From NCBI GenBank assembly GCA_947379975.1, contig CANCPF010000017.1, forward strand, positions 1 to 42,264: a stretch of 42,264 bases of DNA, in the 5' to 3' direction. Shown piece after piece: positions 1 through 7,874 of the stretch. The notes beneath the pieces were generated by a model, which was not told the DNA's origin, made no database searches, and worked only from the letters and a program-made list of their open reading frames with translations. The first letter of the stretch is position 1. Every line of letters starts with the position of its first letter. This DNA comes from Methylophilaceae bacterium (GTDB lineage: Bacteria; Pseudomonadota; Gammaproteobacteria; Burkholderiales; Methylophilaceae). The translations under genes were made by a program, and so were the position numbers.

Positions 1-84
1 ACTGCTAGCTAAAAAACGTAGATTGACTAGGAGATTGCAATCAGCCCTGATAATTTCATTAAGACTAATATCAATATTAGTGAG

Positions 85-813
85 GTGAAGTCTGCCTGTG
101 CTAACTGTAATGTGCATGAGTTATGTACACCAGTGGGTGCAACCGAAGATTTGTTAAAAAGATTAGAGGCGCTAGTTTACGTCAGAAAACGCATCAAAGC
201 TGGGGCTACGCTTTACCACAATGGTAGCGAATTTCATGCCCTCTATGCGATAAAAAGTGGGTTCATTAAGACGGAAACTTTGCATGAAGATGGACGCGCG
301 CAAATCACTGGTTTTTATATGGCTGGTGAGATTCTTGGCTTTGATGGCATTGCTTCTGAAGCCCACCTTTGCACAGCGGTAGCGCTAGAAGATACCGAGG
401 TCTGTGTAATTCCATTGGATAGAATTGAAAATAATGACAATGGACTGAATGAATTACAGCACCATTTCTATAAACTAATGAGTAAAGAAATTGTACGTGA
501 CCACACAATCATGATGCTACTAGGCAGCATGCATAGTGAAGAACGTGTCGCGGCATTTATACTTAACTTATCGCACCGCAGTCAGCTACGCGGCTACGCG
601 GCTGATCACTTAATATTACGCATGAAGCGTGAAGAAATTGGTAGTTATTTAGGTATGAAGGTTGAAACTGTTAGCCGCATATTCACTCATTTTCAGGAGC
701 AAGGCTTACTAGAAGTACATCAAAAGGATGTACGGATTCTTGATATGTCAGGCCTTAAAAAATTGGTCAACCAGAACAGCAGCAAGCCAGATAACGCCAG
801 CAAACATCAGTAA
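85..813 (+). CDS. fnr: Fnr-type oxygen-sensing transcriptional regulator (Crp/Fnr family)
   Basis: Predicted cytoplasmic regulator that senses oxygen through a [4Fe-4S] cluster. The N-terminus has Cys5, Cys8 and Cys14 in the C-x2-C-x5-C spacing of E. coli FNR. A fourth Cys107 in VCVIP lies where FNR has Cys122. A cyclic-nucleotide-like beta-roll fills the middle and a helix-turn-helix lies near residues 180-212. The recognition helix contains VETVSR, with the Glu, Ser and Arg that read TTGAT half-sites. The length of 242 residues is near the 250 of E. coli FNR. The start is a GTG with only a weak ribosome site; the frame stays open upstream to about base 31 but offers no better common start. 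A perfect FNR box lies about 370 bp past its stop. The gene converges on the DUF2934-like gene with one base between the stops. Confidence 0.92.
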   Translation: MKSACANCNVHELCTPVGATEDLLKRLEALVYVRKRIKAGATLYHNGSEFHALYAIKSGFIKTETLHEDGRAQITGFYMAGEILGFDGIASEAHLCTAVALEDTEVCVIPLDRIENNDNGLNELQHHFYKLMSKEIVRDHTIMMLLGSMHSEERVAAFILNLSHRSQLRGYAADHLILRMKREEIGSYLGMKVETVSRIFTHFQEQGLLEVHQKDVRILDMSGLKKLVNQNSSKPDNASKHQ

Positions 814-814
814 A

Positions 815-1015
815 TTAGAAATATTGGTGTATATCACGCTCTGCTGCGATCCAATAAACAGCTGGATCTTGCTTAAAACCATCTTTCTCAGCACGTAAAT
901 AGGCCTGAAATTCTATGAGCCGATGAAGCTCTAGCGAATATGCTGTTGGAAATCGACTGGCTAAATTCGACTGTTCTTCAGCGGCTATTTGTGACTTAAT
1001 CTGGCCTTTTTTCAT
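815..1015 (-). CDS. Small hypothetical protein, DUF2934-like
   Basis: A 66-residue soluble protein of unknown function. The C-terminal half, with AYLRAEKDG followed by a Trp and AERDI, resembles the DUF2934 pattern (AY-x-W/E...G...W..AE-x). That is a by-eye match, not a search result. The ATG is preceded by AGGA at 8-nt spacing, which supports the start. The 5' region holds a perfect FNR box placed like a class II activator site on this strand (see 1159-1199), so the gene may be switched on when oxygen is low. It ends one base from the fnr stop. Confidence 0.6.
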   Translation of the reverse strand: MKKGQIKSQIAAEEQSNLASRFPTAYSLELHRLIEFQAYLRAEKDGFKQDPAVYWIAAERDIHQYF

Positions 1016-1406
1016 ACGATTAATCCTAGTCCATAATATTTAGTTAGGCTAAAGGCTGTTATAAAATAGTGATAATCAGACGTAATTTTTAGCTAATCAA
1101 CATAACTTTGAAGAAACAAGCCTAAATAGAAGCACTTAGCAACTTCAAAACCTAGTTAATATTAGCCCCGATGAAGGACTAGCATTTGATATACATCAAA
1201 TTTTAGGATATTTTTGTGAGGGATTTTTCAGTGAGTCAGAGTATTACTACTGGAGATGCAATAGAGACGCGCCAATATCTAAATTAGCGGTATTACAACG
1301 ATTTACCAAATAAAGAAATGGATTAAATGCAGATTTTAGCTTACACGGACTTAGCTTACTTGGCTCACAGCTTCAAACCTGCGATGAGCCACATTTAAAT
1401 CAAAAA
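1016..1406. other. Gap between the DUF2934-like gene and infA
   Basis: This 391-bp gap contains the FNR box described separately. On the plus strand a very short frame, 1231-1287 (GTG start, 18 codons), has a good GAGGG site 8 nt upstream. It is followed in the same frame by short stretches broken by stops to about 1398. This could be a decayed gene or chance; I do not recognise the product. Confidence 0.4.
1159..1199 (-). promoter_or_regulatory. Perfect FNR box (1186-1199) with class II-type promoter for the minus strand
   Basis: Bases 1186-1199 read TTGAT-ATAC-ATCAA, an exact match to the E. coli FNR consensus. On the minus strand TAATAT at 1164-1159 is a plausible -10 element. A start near 1151-1152 puts the box centre at about -41, the usual class II position. 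Transcription would run through a leader of about 135 nt into the DUF2934-like gene. On the plus strand I see no -10 at the matching distance. The regulator in this window has the residues needed to bind this site. Confidence 0.7.
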
Positions 1407-1667
1407 TTAATAAGTACGCTTTCTCGGCGTATACGTAGCGCCACCAGACTCAATATGTCTGAAAGTGATACGGCCATTATTAATATCGTAAGGGGACAAT
1501 TCTAAGGTTACTTTGTCACCAGCAAGAATACGGATGTGATTTTTTTTCATTTTACCGCCAGTGTAGGCGATTAATTTGTGACCATTATCTAAGGTCACGC
1601 GATAACGTGAATCTGGTAATATTTCCATTACCACACCATTCATTTCAATTAATTCTTCTTTTGCCAA
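1407..1667 (-). CDS. infA: Translation initiation factor IF-1, long form
   Basis: Small OB-fold factor that binds the ribosomal A site during initiation. The start MAKEELIEMNG and the block GKMKKNHIRILAGDKVTLEL are characteristic. It is 86 residues against the usual 72. The extra C-terminal tail (ESGGATYTPRKRTY) is typical of the second IF-1 copies of betaproteobacteria. I chose the TTG at 1667 because it restores the family N-terminus and has TGGAG 8 nt upstream; another TTG 30 bases upstream lacks a ribosome site. A strong promoter lies at 1800-1828, giving a leader of about 125 nt. A second, 72-residue infA in the ribosomal-protein operon would be expected elsewhere. Confidence 0.93.
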   Translation of the reverse strand: MAKEELIEMNGVVMEILPDSRYRVTLDNGHKLIAYTGGKMKKNHIRILAGDKVTLELSPYDINNGRITFRHIESGGATYTPRKRTY

Positions 1668-1799
1668 TGCGTTATCTCCATTAATAGTTTGATGCAATTA
1701 TTCAGCAACAATCTCATGGAGCTTGCAGCACAAGTAAATCTAGTGACGAATTAATTTTTTAATTCTACTATTAAGATTTACTACGCATCTTTCGCGCGC

Positions 1800-1828
1800 A
1801 TTATAACCTTAAGGTTTTGATTAATCAA
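1800..1828 (-). promoter_or_regulatory. Sigma70-type promoter of infA
   Basis: On the minus strand TTGATT (1828-1823) and a perfect TATAAT (1805-1800) are separated by 17 bp. The spacer contains the perfect 12-bp palindrome AACCTTAAGGTT (1805-1816), which could be an operator. The predicted start is near 1793. Confidence 0.75.
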
Positions 1829-1926
1829 TTAAAGTATTTATTCATCCATAAATATGTGAATTAACAACGGACCATAAAAGCTTTTAAAAAAATTTGTTTA
1901 TTTTACAAAGATTATCCAAATAACAC

Positions 1927-1955
1927 TTGACACAACAAATGTTTCAACGTAAAAA
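1927..1955 (+). promoter_or_regulatory. Probable promoter of the cold-shock gene
   Basis: TTGACA at 1927-1932 is followed by a 17-bp spacer and TAAAAA at 1950-1955. The transcript would carry a leader of about 100 nt, as is usual for cspA-type genes, whose 5' UTR controls cold expression. Confidence 0.5.
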
Positions 1956-2065
1956 GACATTTAGGCGTTTGGATGTTTAATTTTAGTTAAGTTCTCAAAG
2001 ACTAATTATTTAAGAAGATCCCATTCATTTAGGGTGCCTCCCTTTTTTAAAGTATGGAATAAGAT

Positions 2066-2269
2066 ATGGCTACAGGTTTAGTTAAATGGTTTAATGATTC
2101 TAAAGGTTTTGGTTTCATTACTCCGGATGCAGGCGGCGACGATTTATTCGCTCATTTCTCAGCAATCGTTGACAGCGGCTACAAAAGCTTGAAAGAAAAT
2201 GATCGCGTAACTTTTGATGTAACAGACGGACCAAAAGGTAAACAAGCTTCTAACATCCAGAAAGCTTAG
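2066..2269 (+). CDS. Cold-shock protein, CspA family
   Basis: A 67-residue single-domain OB-fold protein that binds single-stranded RNA or DNA and melts RNA structure. RNP1 (KGFGFI) and RNP2 (DLFAHF) are intact, and VKWFND near the start is typical. Length is normal for the family. GGA lies 8 nt before the ATG. It is monocistronic: its own promoter is upstream and a strong terminator begins 12 nt after the stop. Which csp paralogue it is cannot be told from sequence. Confidence 0.95.
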   Translation: MATGLVKWFNDSKGFGFITPDAGGDDLFAHFSAIVDSGYKSLKENDRVTFDVTDGPKGKQASNIQKA

Positions 2270-2280
2270 TAACTAAGAAT

Positions 2281-2316
2281 CCAAAAAAATGGCCCTTAAT
2301 TGGGCCATTTTTTTGG
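2281..2316 (+). terminator. Rho-independent terminator of the cold-shock gene
   Basis: A perfect 15-bp stem with a 6-nt loop (2296-2301). The GC-rich core GGCCC/GGGCC is flanked by seven A and seven T. The A/T flanks would let it work in both directions. Confidence 0.95.
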
Positions 2317-2505
2317 CCTAAATTTCAGTACTAAACTTAGCACTAAACATTGATTATCGAATATTCACACGACTTAAGCTTCAACCTCTTTTAGCTCACC
2401 CCTATTCAAAACTTCAATCAATTTAAATTTCTACTGTCAGCATTCAATCGCTATAATTTGCATCTAAGGCTTAGCCACTAAACACTTCATTCAGGACTCT
2501 TCAAT

Positions 2506-3444
2506 ATGGCAGGTGCAAGCCTTTTAACCTTAATCGATGACATAGCCTCTATTTTGGATGATGTTTCAGTCATGACCAAAGTTGCAGCAAAAAAAACTGC
2601 AGGCGTTCTTGGTGATGACCTAGCGCTCAACGCTCAACAAGTTGCAGGACTTAATGCAGATCGTGAGCTGCCAGTCGTGTTTGTGGTTGCTAAAGGCTCA
2701 GCCATCAATAAATTGATTTTAGTGCCTGCTGCGCTGGTGATTAGTGCGCTAGCCTCATGGGCAGTAACGCGGCTATTAATGCTGGGTGGTTTATTTTTAT
2801 GTTACGAAGGCGTTGAGAAGCTTTTTCATCATTTTTTTCTACGCCACGAAGCTGAATTAAATGAAATCAAACATCCAGTACCTAGCCACCTAATTGGCCA
2901 AGATGAAAGCCTTAGGCTAGAAATTTTAGAAAAAGAAAAAATTGCTGGTGCAGTTCGTACCGACTTTGTTTTATCTGCCGAAATTATTGTTATTACACTA
3001 GGCACCGTTGCAACAGCGGCTTTCAGTCAGCAAATTTTAGTGCTAACTACCATTGCTTTCATCATGACTATCGGTGTTTATGGCTTGGTAGCGGCTATCG
3101 TTAAATTAGATGACGGCGGACTTTATTTAGCAAAATATAAGGGCAGAAGCTTGTGGTCAGCACTTTTACGTAAATTTGGCTTTGCCATTTTAGCTTTTGC
3201 ACCTTACATGATGAAAAGCTTATCGGTTGTAGGCACGGCTGCGATGTTTTTAGTCGGTGGCGCAATTCTCACGCACGGCATTGCCATTGTGCGTCATTGG
3301 ATTGAAAACTTTTCGTCCAGCTTAAGCAACGGATTTCTTCAGGTTATTACGCCAGTAGCACTCGATGGTGCATTTGGTATTGCGGCAGGCATTGTTGCTC
3401 TAGTGTTAGTCAATATAGTTAAACGTGTGCTACAAAAAAAATGA
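2506..3444 (+). CDS. yedI: Inner-membrane protein of the YedI/DUF808 family
   Basis: A 312-residue inner-membrane protein of unknown function. The N-terminus (MAGASLLTLIDDIASILDDV) and the following basic KVAAKKTAGVLGDDLA segment are hallmarks of the family. Several hydrophobic segments follow, at roughly residues 75-100, 155-205, 225-260 and 285-305. The stop overlaps the start of the next gene by 4 bp (ATGA), so the two are likely translated together. No catalytic motif is visible. Confidence 0.88.
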   Translation: MAGASLLTLIDDIASILDDVSVMTKVAAKKTAGVLGDDLALNAQQVAGLNADRELPVVFVVAKGSAINKLILVPAALVISALASWAVTRLLMLGGLFLCYEGVEKLFHHFFLRHEAELNEIKHPVPSHLIGQDESLRLEILEKEKIAGAVRTDFVLSAEIIVITLGTVATAAFSQQILVLTTIAFIMTIGVYGLVAAIVKLDDGGLYLAKYKGRSLWSALLRKFGFAILAFAPYMMKSLSVVGTAAMFLVGGAILTHGIAIVRHWIENFSSSLSNGFLQVITPVALDGAFGIAAGIVALVLVNIVKRVLQKK

Positions 3445-4475
3445 AACCCAATTCTAAAATAAATGCTTTTGAACGCAACCTAACTTGGTGGGTTTTAGCC
3501 TGCATCGTTGTCGGAATAATACTAGGTAAACTGATTCCTAACTTTTTCCAAGCATTGGGTAATATAAAGTTGGCACAAGTTAATTTACCGGTGGCATTAT
3601 TAATTTGGTTGATGATTATCCCCATGCTGCTGAAAGTTGACTTAAGCAAAATGACGGAAGTCGCGCAACATAGTAAAGGCTTTGCTGTGACATTGGCCAT
3701 CAATTGGCTGATTAAACCGTTCTCAATGGCGATTTTAGCTTGGCTGTTTATTCGCCACTGGTTTGCGCCCTATTTACCGGCGGATCAAATTGATAGTTAT
3801 ATTGCCGGTTTAATCTTATTAGCTGCGGCACCATGTACGGCCATGGTGTTTGTTTGGAGCAATTTATGTAATGGCGATGCCAAATTCACCTTATCGCAGG
3901 TGGCGGTGAACGATATCATCATGCTATTTGCTTTTGCACCGCTAGTGGCTTTGCTGCTGGGCGTATCGAGCATTCATGTGCCATGGGATACATTATCATT
4001 GTCAGTGGTATTATTTATCGTCATACCGCTGCTAATTAGCCAAATTTGGCGTAGTGCCTTAAAATCAGACGCGGTGGCATTAGAAAAAACTAATGCCAGA
4101 TTACAACCATTTTCCTTAGCGGCGTTATTACTAACACTCATTTTACTCTTCGCTTTTCAAGGCCCACAAATACTGACGCAACCTTTGGTGATTTTATTGC
4201 TAGCAATACCGATCTTGATTCAGGTTTATCTCAATGCCGGCTTAGCTTATTGGCTGAATAAAAAACTCAAAGTTGCGCATTGCGTTGCCGGGCCATCAGC
4301 GTTAATTGGTGCTTCTAATTTCTTTGAGTTGGCAGTGGCTACGGCAATCGCAATATTTGGCTTTAATTCTGGCGCAGCCCTTGCTACTGTGGTTGGCGTG
4401 CTGATTGAAGTGCCGGTCATGCTGTCTATTGTGGCGATTGTGAATAACAGCTCGAAATGGTACGCAAGAAATTAA
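3441..4475 (+). CDS. ACR3-family efflux permease (probable arsenite exporter)
   Basis: A 344-residue polytopic membrane protein with about ten hydrophobic segments. The segment AAAPCTAMVFVWSNL carries Cys132, the conserved cysteine of ACR3 arsenite/antimonite carriers. LLKVDLSKM and the C-terminal ASNFFELAVATAIAIFG also fit the family. It is translationally coupled to yedI. No arsR or arsC lies nearby, which is unusual for an arsenic operon, so the substrate in this organism is an inference from the family. Confidence 0.85.
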   Translation: MKPNSKINAFERNLTWWVLACIVVGIILGKLIPNFFQALGNIKLAQVNLPVALLIWLMIIPMLLKVDLSKMTEVAQHSKGFAVTLAINWLIKPFSMAILAWLFIRHWFAPYLPADQIDSYIAGLILLAAAPCTAMVFVWSNLCNGDAKFTLSQVAVNDIIMLFAFAPLVALLLGVSSIHVPWDTLSLSVVLFIVIPLLISQIWRSALKSDAVALEKTNARLQPFSLAALLLTLILLFAFQGPQILTQPLVILLLAIPILIQVYLNAGLAYWLNKKLKVAHCVAGPSALIGASNFFELAVATAIAIFGFNSGAALATVVGVLIEVPVMLSIVAIVNNSSKWYARN

Positions 4476-4499
4476 GCTAAAAAACAGGTTAAAACAAAC

Positions 4500-4754
4500 A
4501 TGAACAGCACTGAACTGATTGGTTATTTCTCAGCTTTTTTAACCACACTGGCCTTTGTGCCACAAGCGCATCACTCCTGGAAGACACGCGATCTATCCGG
4601 CGTTTCTTTACCCATGTACAGCTTATTCAGCCTTGGTGTAGTGGGCTGGTTAAGCTACGGCATATTAATTGCCAGCTGGCCTATTATTATGGCTAATAGC
4701 ATCACGTTGCTATTAGCCTGCGTAGTGCTTTGCTTAAAGCTAAAACACCGCTAA
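4500..4754 (+). CDS. SemiSWEET-type PQ-loop transporter
   Basis: An 84-residue protein with three membrane segments, one triple-helix bundle of the MtN3/SWEET fold. Bacterial SemiSWEETs dimerise to form a sugar uniporter. The PQ motif is in LAFVPQAHHSWKTRDLSGVSL, and the following SLGVVGW and MANSITLLLA segments are typical. It starts 24 bp after the permease gene and may share its transcript. The substrate cannot be told. Confidence 0.85.
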   Translation: MNSTELIGYFSAFLTTLAFVPQAHHSWKTRDLSGVSLPMYSLFSLGVVGWLSYGILIASWPIIMANSITLLLACVVLCLKLKHR

Positions 4755-4812
4755 CTTCAAATAGTCTAGATCCAAACTACAGCCAGTGACATTTGGTTGA
4801 TTAAGTTTATTT

Positions 4813-6690
4813 TTACCTATTTTTGCCTAGCGCATAAACCATGACATTATCACCAGCCGCGTAGCCAAATATAGAATTACCTCCGGCAACGACTGCAACA
4901 TACTGCACACCATCAATTTCATAGCTGATCGGTGGTGCATTAACGCCAGCGTCTACTTTAGCTTGCCATAACAACTCACCAGTATTGCTGCTGTAAGCAT
5001 TAAAGTTGCCACTACCTTCGCCCATAAACAGCAAATCGCTGCTAGTCGCTAACAAGCCACCCATTAACGGCTGCTCAGTTTTAACTTGCCAACGCATTTT
5101 CCCGCTAGTTAAATCTATGGCTGAAAGCACACCCCAGCGCGGATCCTTTGTCGGCTCAGAAGATGCGTAACGTATAGCGGGTGCACCATTCTTGGCAGGC
5201 TCCTCCACTAAAGTATATTTAATAGGTGAATGTATGCCAGCCACAAAGCTGGTTTGATTGCGTTCATCTAGCGCGCTAGGGCTCCAGTTAGAGCCGCCCA
5301 AAATACCAGGATAAAGCACGGTGCCTTCTTTAGTCGCTTTTGCGAATAAGTTTTTTTGCGGTACAAAAGCATCAGACTTCATTAGCAATTGTCCTGTTTG
5401 TCTGTCATTCACGTAATACCAACCAGTTTTACTAGCCTGACCTACGGCAGCGATTGTTTTACCCCGAGTTTTGTAATCAAACAATACCGGTGGACTAGCT
5501 AAATCGTAACCCCAAACATCATGCGGCACTTGCTGGTAATGCCATTTAATTTTGCCAGTTTCAGTATCTAAAGCCACCAATGACACCGTGTAAAGATTAT
5601 CACCTGGGCGTGAAACATCATTCATCTGCGGTGAAGGATTTCCGGTGCCAAAGTATAAAGTATTGGTTTTTGCATCAATCGCTGGTGTACTCCAAGCAGA
5701 ACCACCACCATAACGCCAAGCTTCTTTATTATTTTTAAGATTGGCTTTTTCAGCGGCAATGTCACGATTTAACGAAATACCATCGGAAGTAGTTTCGACA
5801 AAAGCGCCCTCCCAGCCTTGCGCTGGAATCGTATCAAACTGCCAAACACGCTTACCACTTTTTACATCATAGGCTGCTAAGAAACCCGGGCGGCCATAAC
5901 GTCCATCTACACCAACGACCGCGCCAAGTGGCGCATCCAATGTTGGGGTATCCAAATGCAAGCCATAACCCACACCAGTGATACCGACAATTACTTTGCC
6001 GTGATATACCACCGGCGCCATTGCCACGCCTACGCCAGTGCCGCCATACATATCTTTACCACTTTTAGCATCGGCTTTACTTAGCGAGCTGGTGTTTTCA
6101 GTCAAAGCAGTATCGTCTGCGACGTCAATATCCCAAAGTTTAGCGCCATTTTTTGCATCAAGCGCAATCAATCTTGCATCAACCGTACCGATAAAAACCT
6201 GCCCATCGCTCACTGCTACGCCTCTATTGGCTGGACCACAACACATCTTCCAATTGGCCCTGCGCTCATGCTTGTAGCGCCAAAGTTCTTTGCCAGTTTT
6301 TGCGTCCAACGCCACAACATGGTTATAAGGTAAAGCCACGTACATCACGCCATTAGTCACAATTGGCGTTGCCTGAAAACTTGCCGACACACCACTTTTA
6401 AACTGCCAAGCCAACGCTAGATCTTTCACGTTTTGTTGATTAATTTGAGTGAGCGGAGATAAGCGCTGGTTACTGTAGTCGCGACCGAAACTAGGCCAGT
6501 CTTTGCCAATTGAGCTAGCTTTTTGATTAGTTATACTTGAGCAAGATGAAACTGCCAGACAAGTGACTAAGCCAAAAGCCACTAAACCAACATGCCTAAG
6601 TAAGGGCGAAAATTGCGATTTAGCACCAGACTTTAAGCTGAATTTAACTCGAGAATGATTTAGTTGAAAATTGTTTAGTTGAATCTGCAT
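4813..6690 (-). CDS. PQQ-dehydrogenase-like beta-propeller lipoprotein with altered active site
   Basis: A 625-residue exported quinoprotein-type protein. A basic N-region and hydrophobic helix (about 31-49) end in VSSC50, a lipobox, so a lipid-anchored periplasmic or outer-membrane protein is likely. Tryptophan-docking motifs recur (for example GKELWRY, GAKLWDI, GKRVWQF, GKIKWHY, GKMRWQV, GELLWQA), as in an eight-bladed PQQ propeller. The vicinal Cys150-Cys151 pair of PQQ alcohol dehydrogenases is present, and so is GTGNP with metal-ligand Asn351. Aligned by eye to methanol dehydrogenase, the metal-binding Glu is replaced by Arg264, and the catalytic Asp of the WDY motif by Gly394 (HDVWGYD). 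It is therefore not MxaF or XoxF. It lies 182 bp downstream of mch on the same strand. The substrate is unknown. Confidence 0.82.
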   Translation of the reverse strand: MQIQLNNFQLNHSRVKFSLKSGAKSQFSPLLRHVGLVAFGLVTCLAVSSCSSITNQKASSIGKDWPSFGRDYSNQRLSPLTQINQQNVKDLALAWQFKSGVSASFQATPIVTNGVMYVALPYNHVVALDAKTGKELWRYKHERRANWKMCCGPANRGVAVSDGQVFIGTVDARLIALDAKNGAKLWDIDVADDTALTENTSSLSKADAKSGKDMYGGTGVGVAMAPVVYHGKVIVGITGVGYGLHLDTPTLDAPLGAVVGVDGRYGRPGFLAAYDVKSGKRVWQFDTIPAQGWEGAFVETTSDGISLNRDIAAEKANLKNNKEAWRYGGGSAWSTPAIDAKTNTLYFGTGNPSPQMNDVSRPGDNLYTVSLVALDTETGKIKWHYQQVPHDVWGYDLASPPVLFDYKTRGKTIAAVGQASKTGWYYVNDRQTGQLLMKSDAFVPQKNLFAKATKEGTVLYPGILGGSNWSPSALDERNQTSFVAGIHSPIKYTLVEEPAKNGAPAIRYASSEPTKDPRWGVLSAIDLTSGKMRWQVKTEQPLMGGLLATSSDLLFMGEGSGNFNAYSSNTGELLWQAKVDAGVNAPPISYEIDGVQYVAVVAGGNSIFGYAAGDNVMVYALGKNR

Positions 6691-6732
6691 AATAATCTTC
6701 TTTCTGGCTCAGCGTTTAATATTACCTTCCAG

Positions 6733-6748
6733 TATACAGATGTGTATA
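6733..6748 (-). promoter_or_regulatory. Inverted repeat in the leader of the PQQ protein gene
   Basis: TATACA and TGTATA are separated by 4 bp, about 43-58 bp upstream of the start codon at 6690. This is a candidate operator or promoter element; no regulator is identified. Confidence 0.35.
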
Positions 6749-6788
6749 GCTTTTGCAATTTCAACATAAGATTCAAAATCTAAGATTC

Positions 6789-6806
6789 AGATCTAAGCTT
6801 AGATCT
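6789..6806. promoter_or_regulatory. Perfect 18-bp palindrome between mch and the PQQ protein gene
   Basis: AGATCT-AAGCTT-AGATCT, three consecutive palindromic hexamers forming one 18-bp palindrome. It is preceded by further copies of the sequence ATCTAAG. It lacks a T-tract, so it is a better candidate for an operator than for a terminator. Confidence 0.4.
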
Positions 6807-6872
6807 AAATTAAAACAAATACTTTAATCAGACCACCGACTAGGCAATACCACCAGACCATTCATTGCAAAT

Positions 6873-7853
6873 CTAATCTTTAAACGATAGTGCAATTAAG
6901 TCTGCGTTCAATTGACCACCCTCAAAAACATTACCCGTATCAACATTAGTAATTGTCACTTTGGCGGGGCTGAACAATAATGGATCAATTTTATAAAAAT
7001 CCATATTCACCGCTTTAAAAACTTCAGCAAAGGTTTTGCCATAGTCCTTAGAAGCGCTACTTGGCAAGTTTAAAGCTAGTGTTGCCGCATCTGCATCGCT
7101 ACCTTTAACCTGCAAACTGACTGACCCACCAAACAAAATAGCATCGTTAGTACGACCCATTGCCGTCATAAAGTCTTTCGCCACCGGTGGCAAAACGGCT
7201 AGACCGAAGCCGCTAATAATATTTTTTAGTGGAAAGTGGAGCGTATGCGCTTTGTGTAAAGCGACCTCTAACACGCGCCCTACAATTTGCACCACACCGG
7301 CAATACTGGTCGTTGGCGTTAAGATTATGGTTAAATTTTCAGCGGCAATTTTGGTGTCGCGTACAATTTTTTCGATGACTTCTACTGGTGGAATCTTATC
7401 GGTTTCCAGCACAATGCAGGTGCTAGTCGCCACGTCCTGATAATCAAGCTCTTTGAATAAATCCTCGCGTTGCGCTAAGGCGCGCGCTGGGCCAGAACCT
7501 AATGAAAAGAATTTTTCATGACTCAGCGCCCAGCCGGCATACTGACTGGCCAAACACGCCAGTACGGGCTGTGTTGAAGTCACGAATATAGCATTCGGCC
7601 ACTGAGGAAATCGCGTATCAGATTGCAAACTCACTTGCCCCAGACCACCCATACAAATTTCAGCAATCAAGCGCCCGGCCTCAGCGCTGCCGGCATGCAA
7701 GATGCCGGCATCTATAATCGTACAAGCCGAGGCGTGCTTAGAAACACCTATTTGCAATTCGCCAGCTTGTTGTACTAATTGCTCAACTAGACCTGCGCTC
7801 AGTTGGTTAACGCTTAAATGCGCCTGCGTTGATACTGTTGAAGATTTTTGCAC
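6873..7853 (-). CDS. mch: Methenyltetrahydromethanopterin cyclohydrolase
   Basis: Converts methenyl-H4MPT to formyl-H4MPT in the cytoplasmic formaldehyde-oxidation pathway of methylotrophs. At 326 residues it has the family length. Recognised segments include LSVNQLSAGLVEQ, EICMGGLGQVSL, FFSLGSGPARALAQ and FGLAVLPPVAKDFMTAMGRTNDA (quoted in part). It sits third in a minus-strand cluster with mtdB and an ATP-grasp gene, 21 bp after the latter, which strongly supports the assignment. The start has GGGAGCGAAG upstream. Confidence 0.96.
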   Translation of the reverse strand: MQKSSTVSTQAHLSVNQLSAGLVEQLVQQAGELQIGVSKHASACTIIDAGILHAGSAEAGRLIAEICMGGLGQVSLQSDTRFPQWPNAIFVTSTQPVLACLASQYAGWALSHEKFFSLGSGPARALAQREDLFKELDYQDVATSTCIVLETDKIPPVEVIEKIVRDTKIAAENLTIILTPTTSIAGVVQIVGRVLEVALHKAHTLHFPLKNIISGFGLAVLPPVAKDFMTAMGRTNDAILFGGSVSLQVKGSDADAATLALNLPSSASKDYGKTFAEVFKAVNMDFYKIDPLLFSPAKVTITNVDTGNVFEGGQLNADLIALSFKD

Positions 7854-7874
7854 TTCGCTCCCTTTTCAATCCAT

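Noticed and set aside
1231..1287. 18-codon plus-strand frame as a real gene
   Set aside because: It has a good ribosome site but is very short, unrecognised, and without a matching promoter; reported only as part of the gap.
4813..6690. Assignment of the PQQ protein as MxaF or XoxF methanol dehydrogenase
   Set aside because: It is a lipoprotein with a divergent middle, lacks the metal-binding Glu and the catalytic Asp positions, and has no cytochrome or mxa/xox genes nearby.
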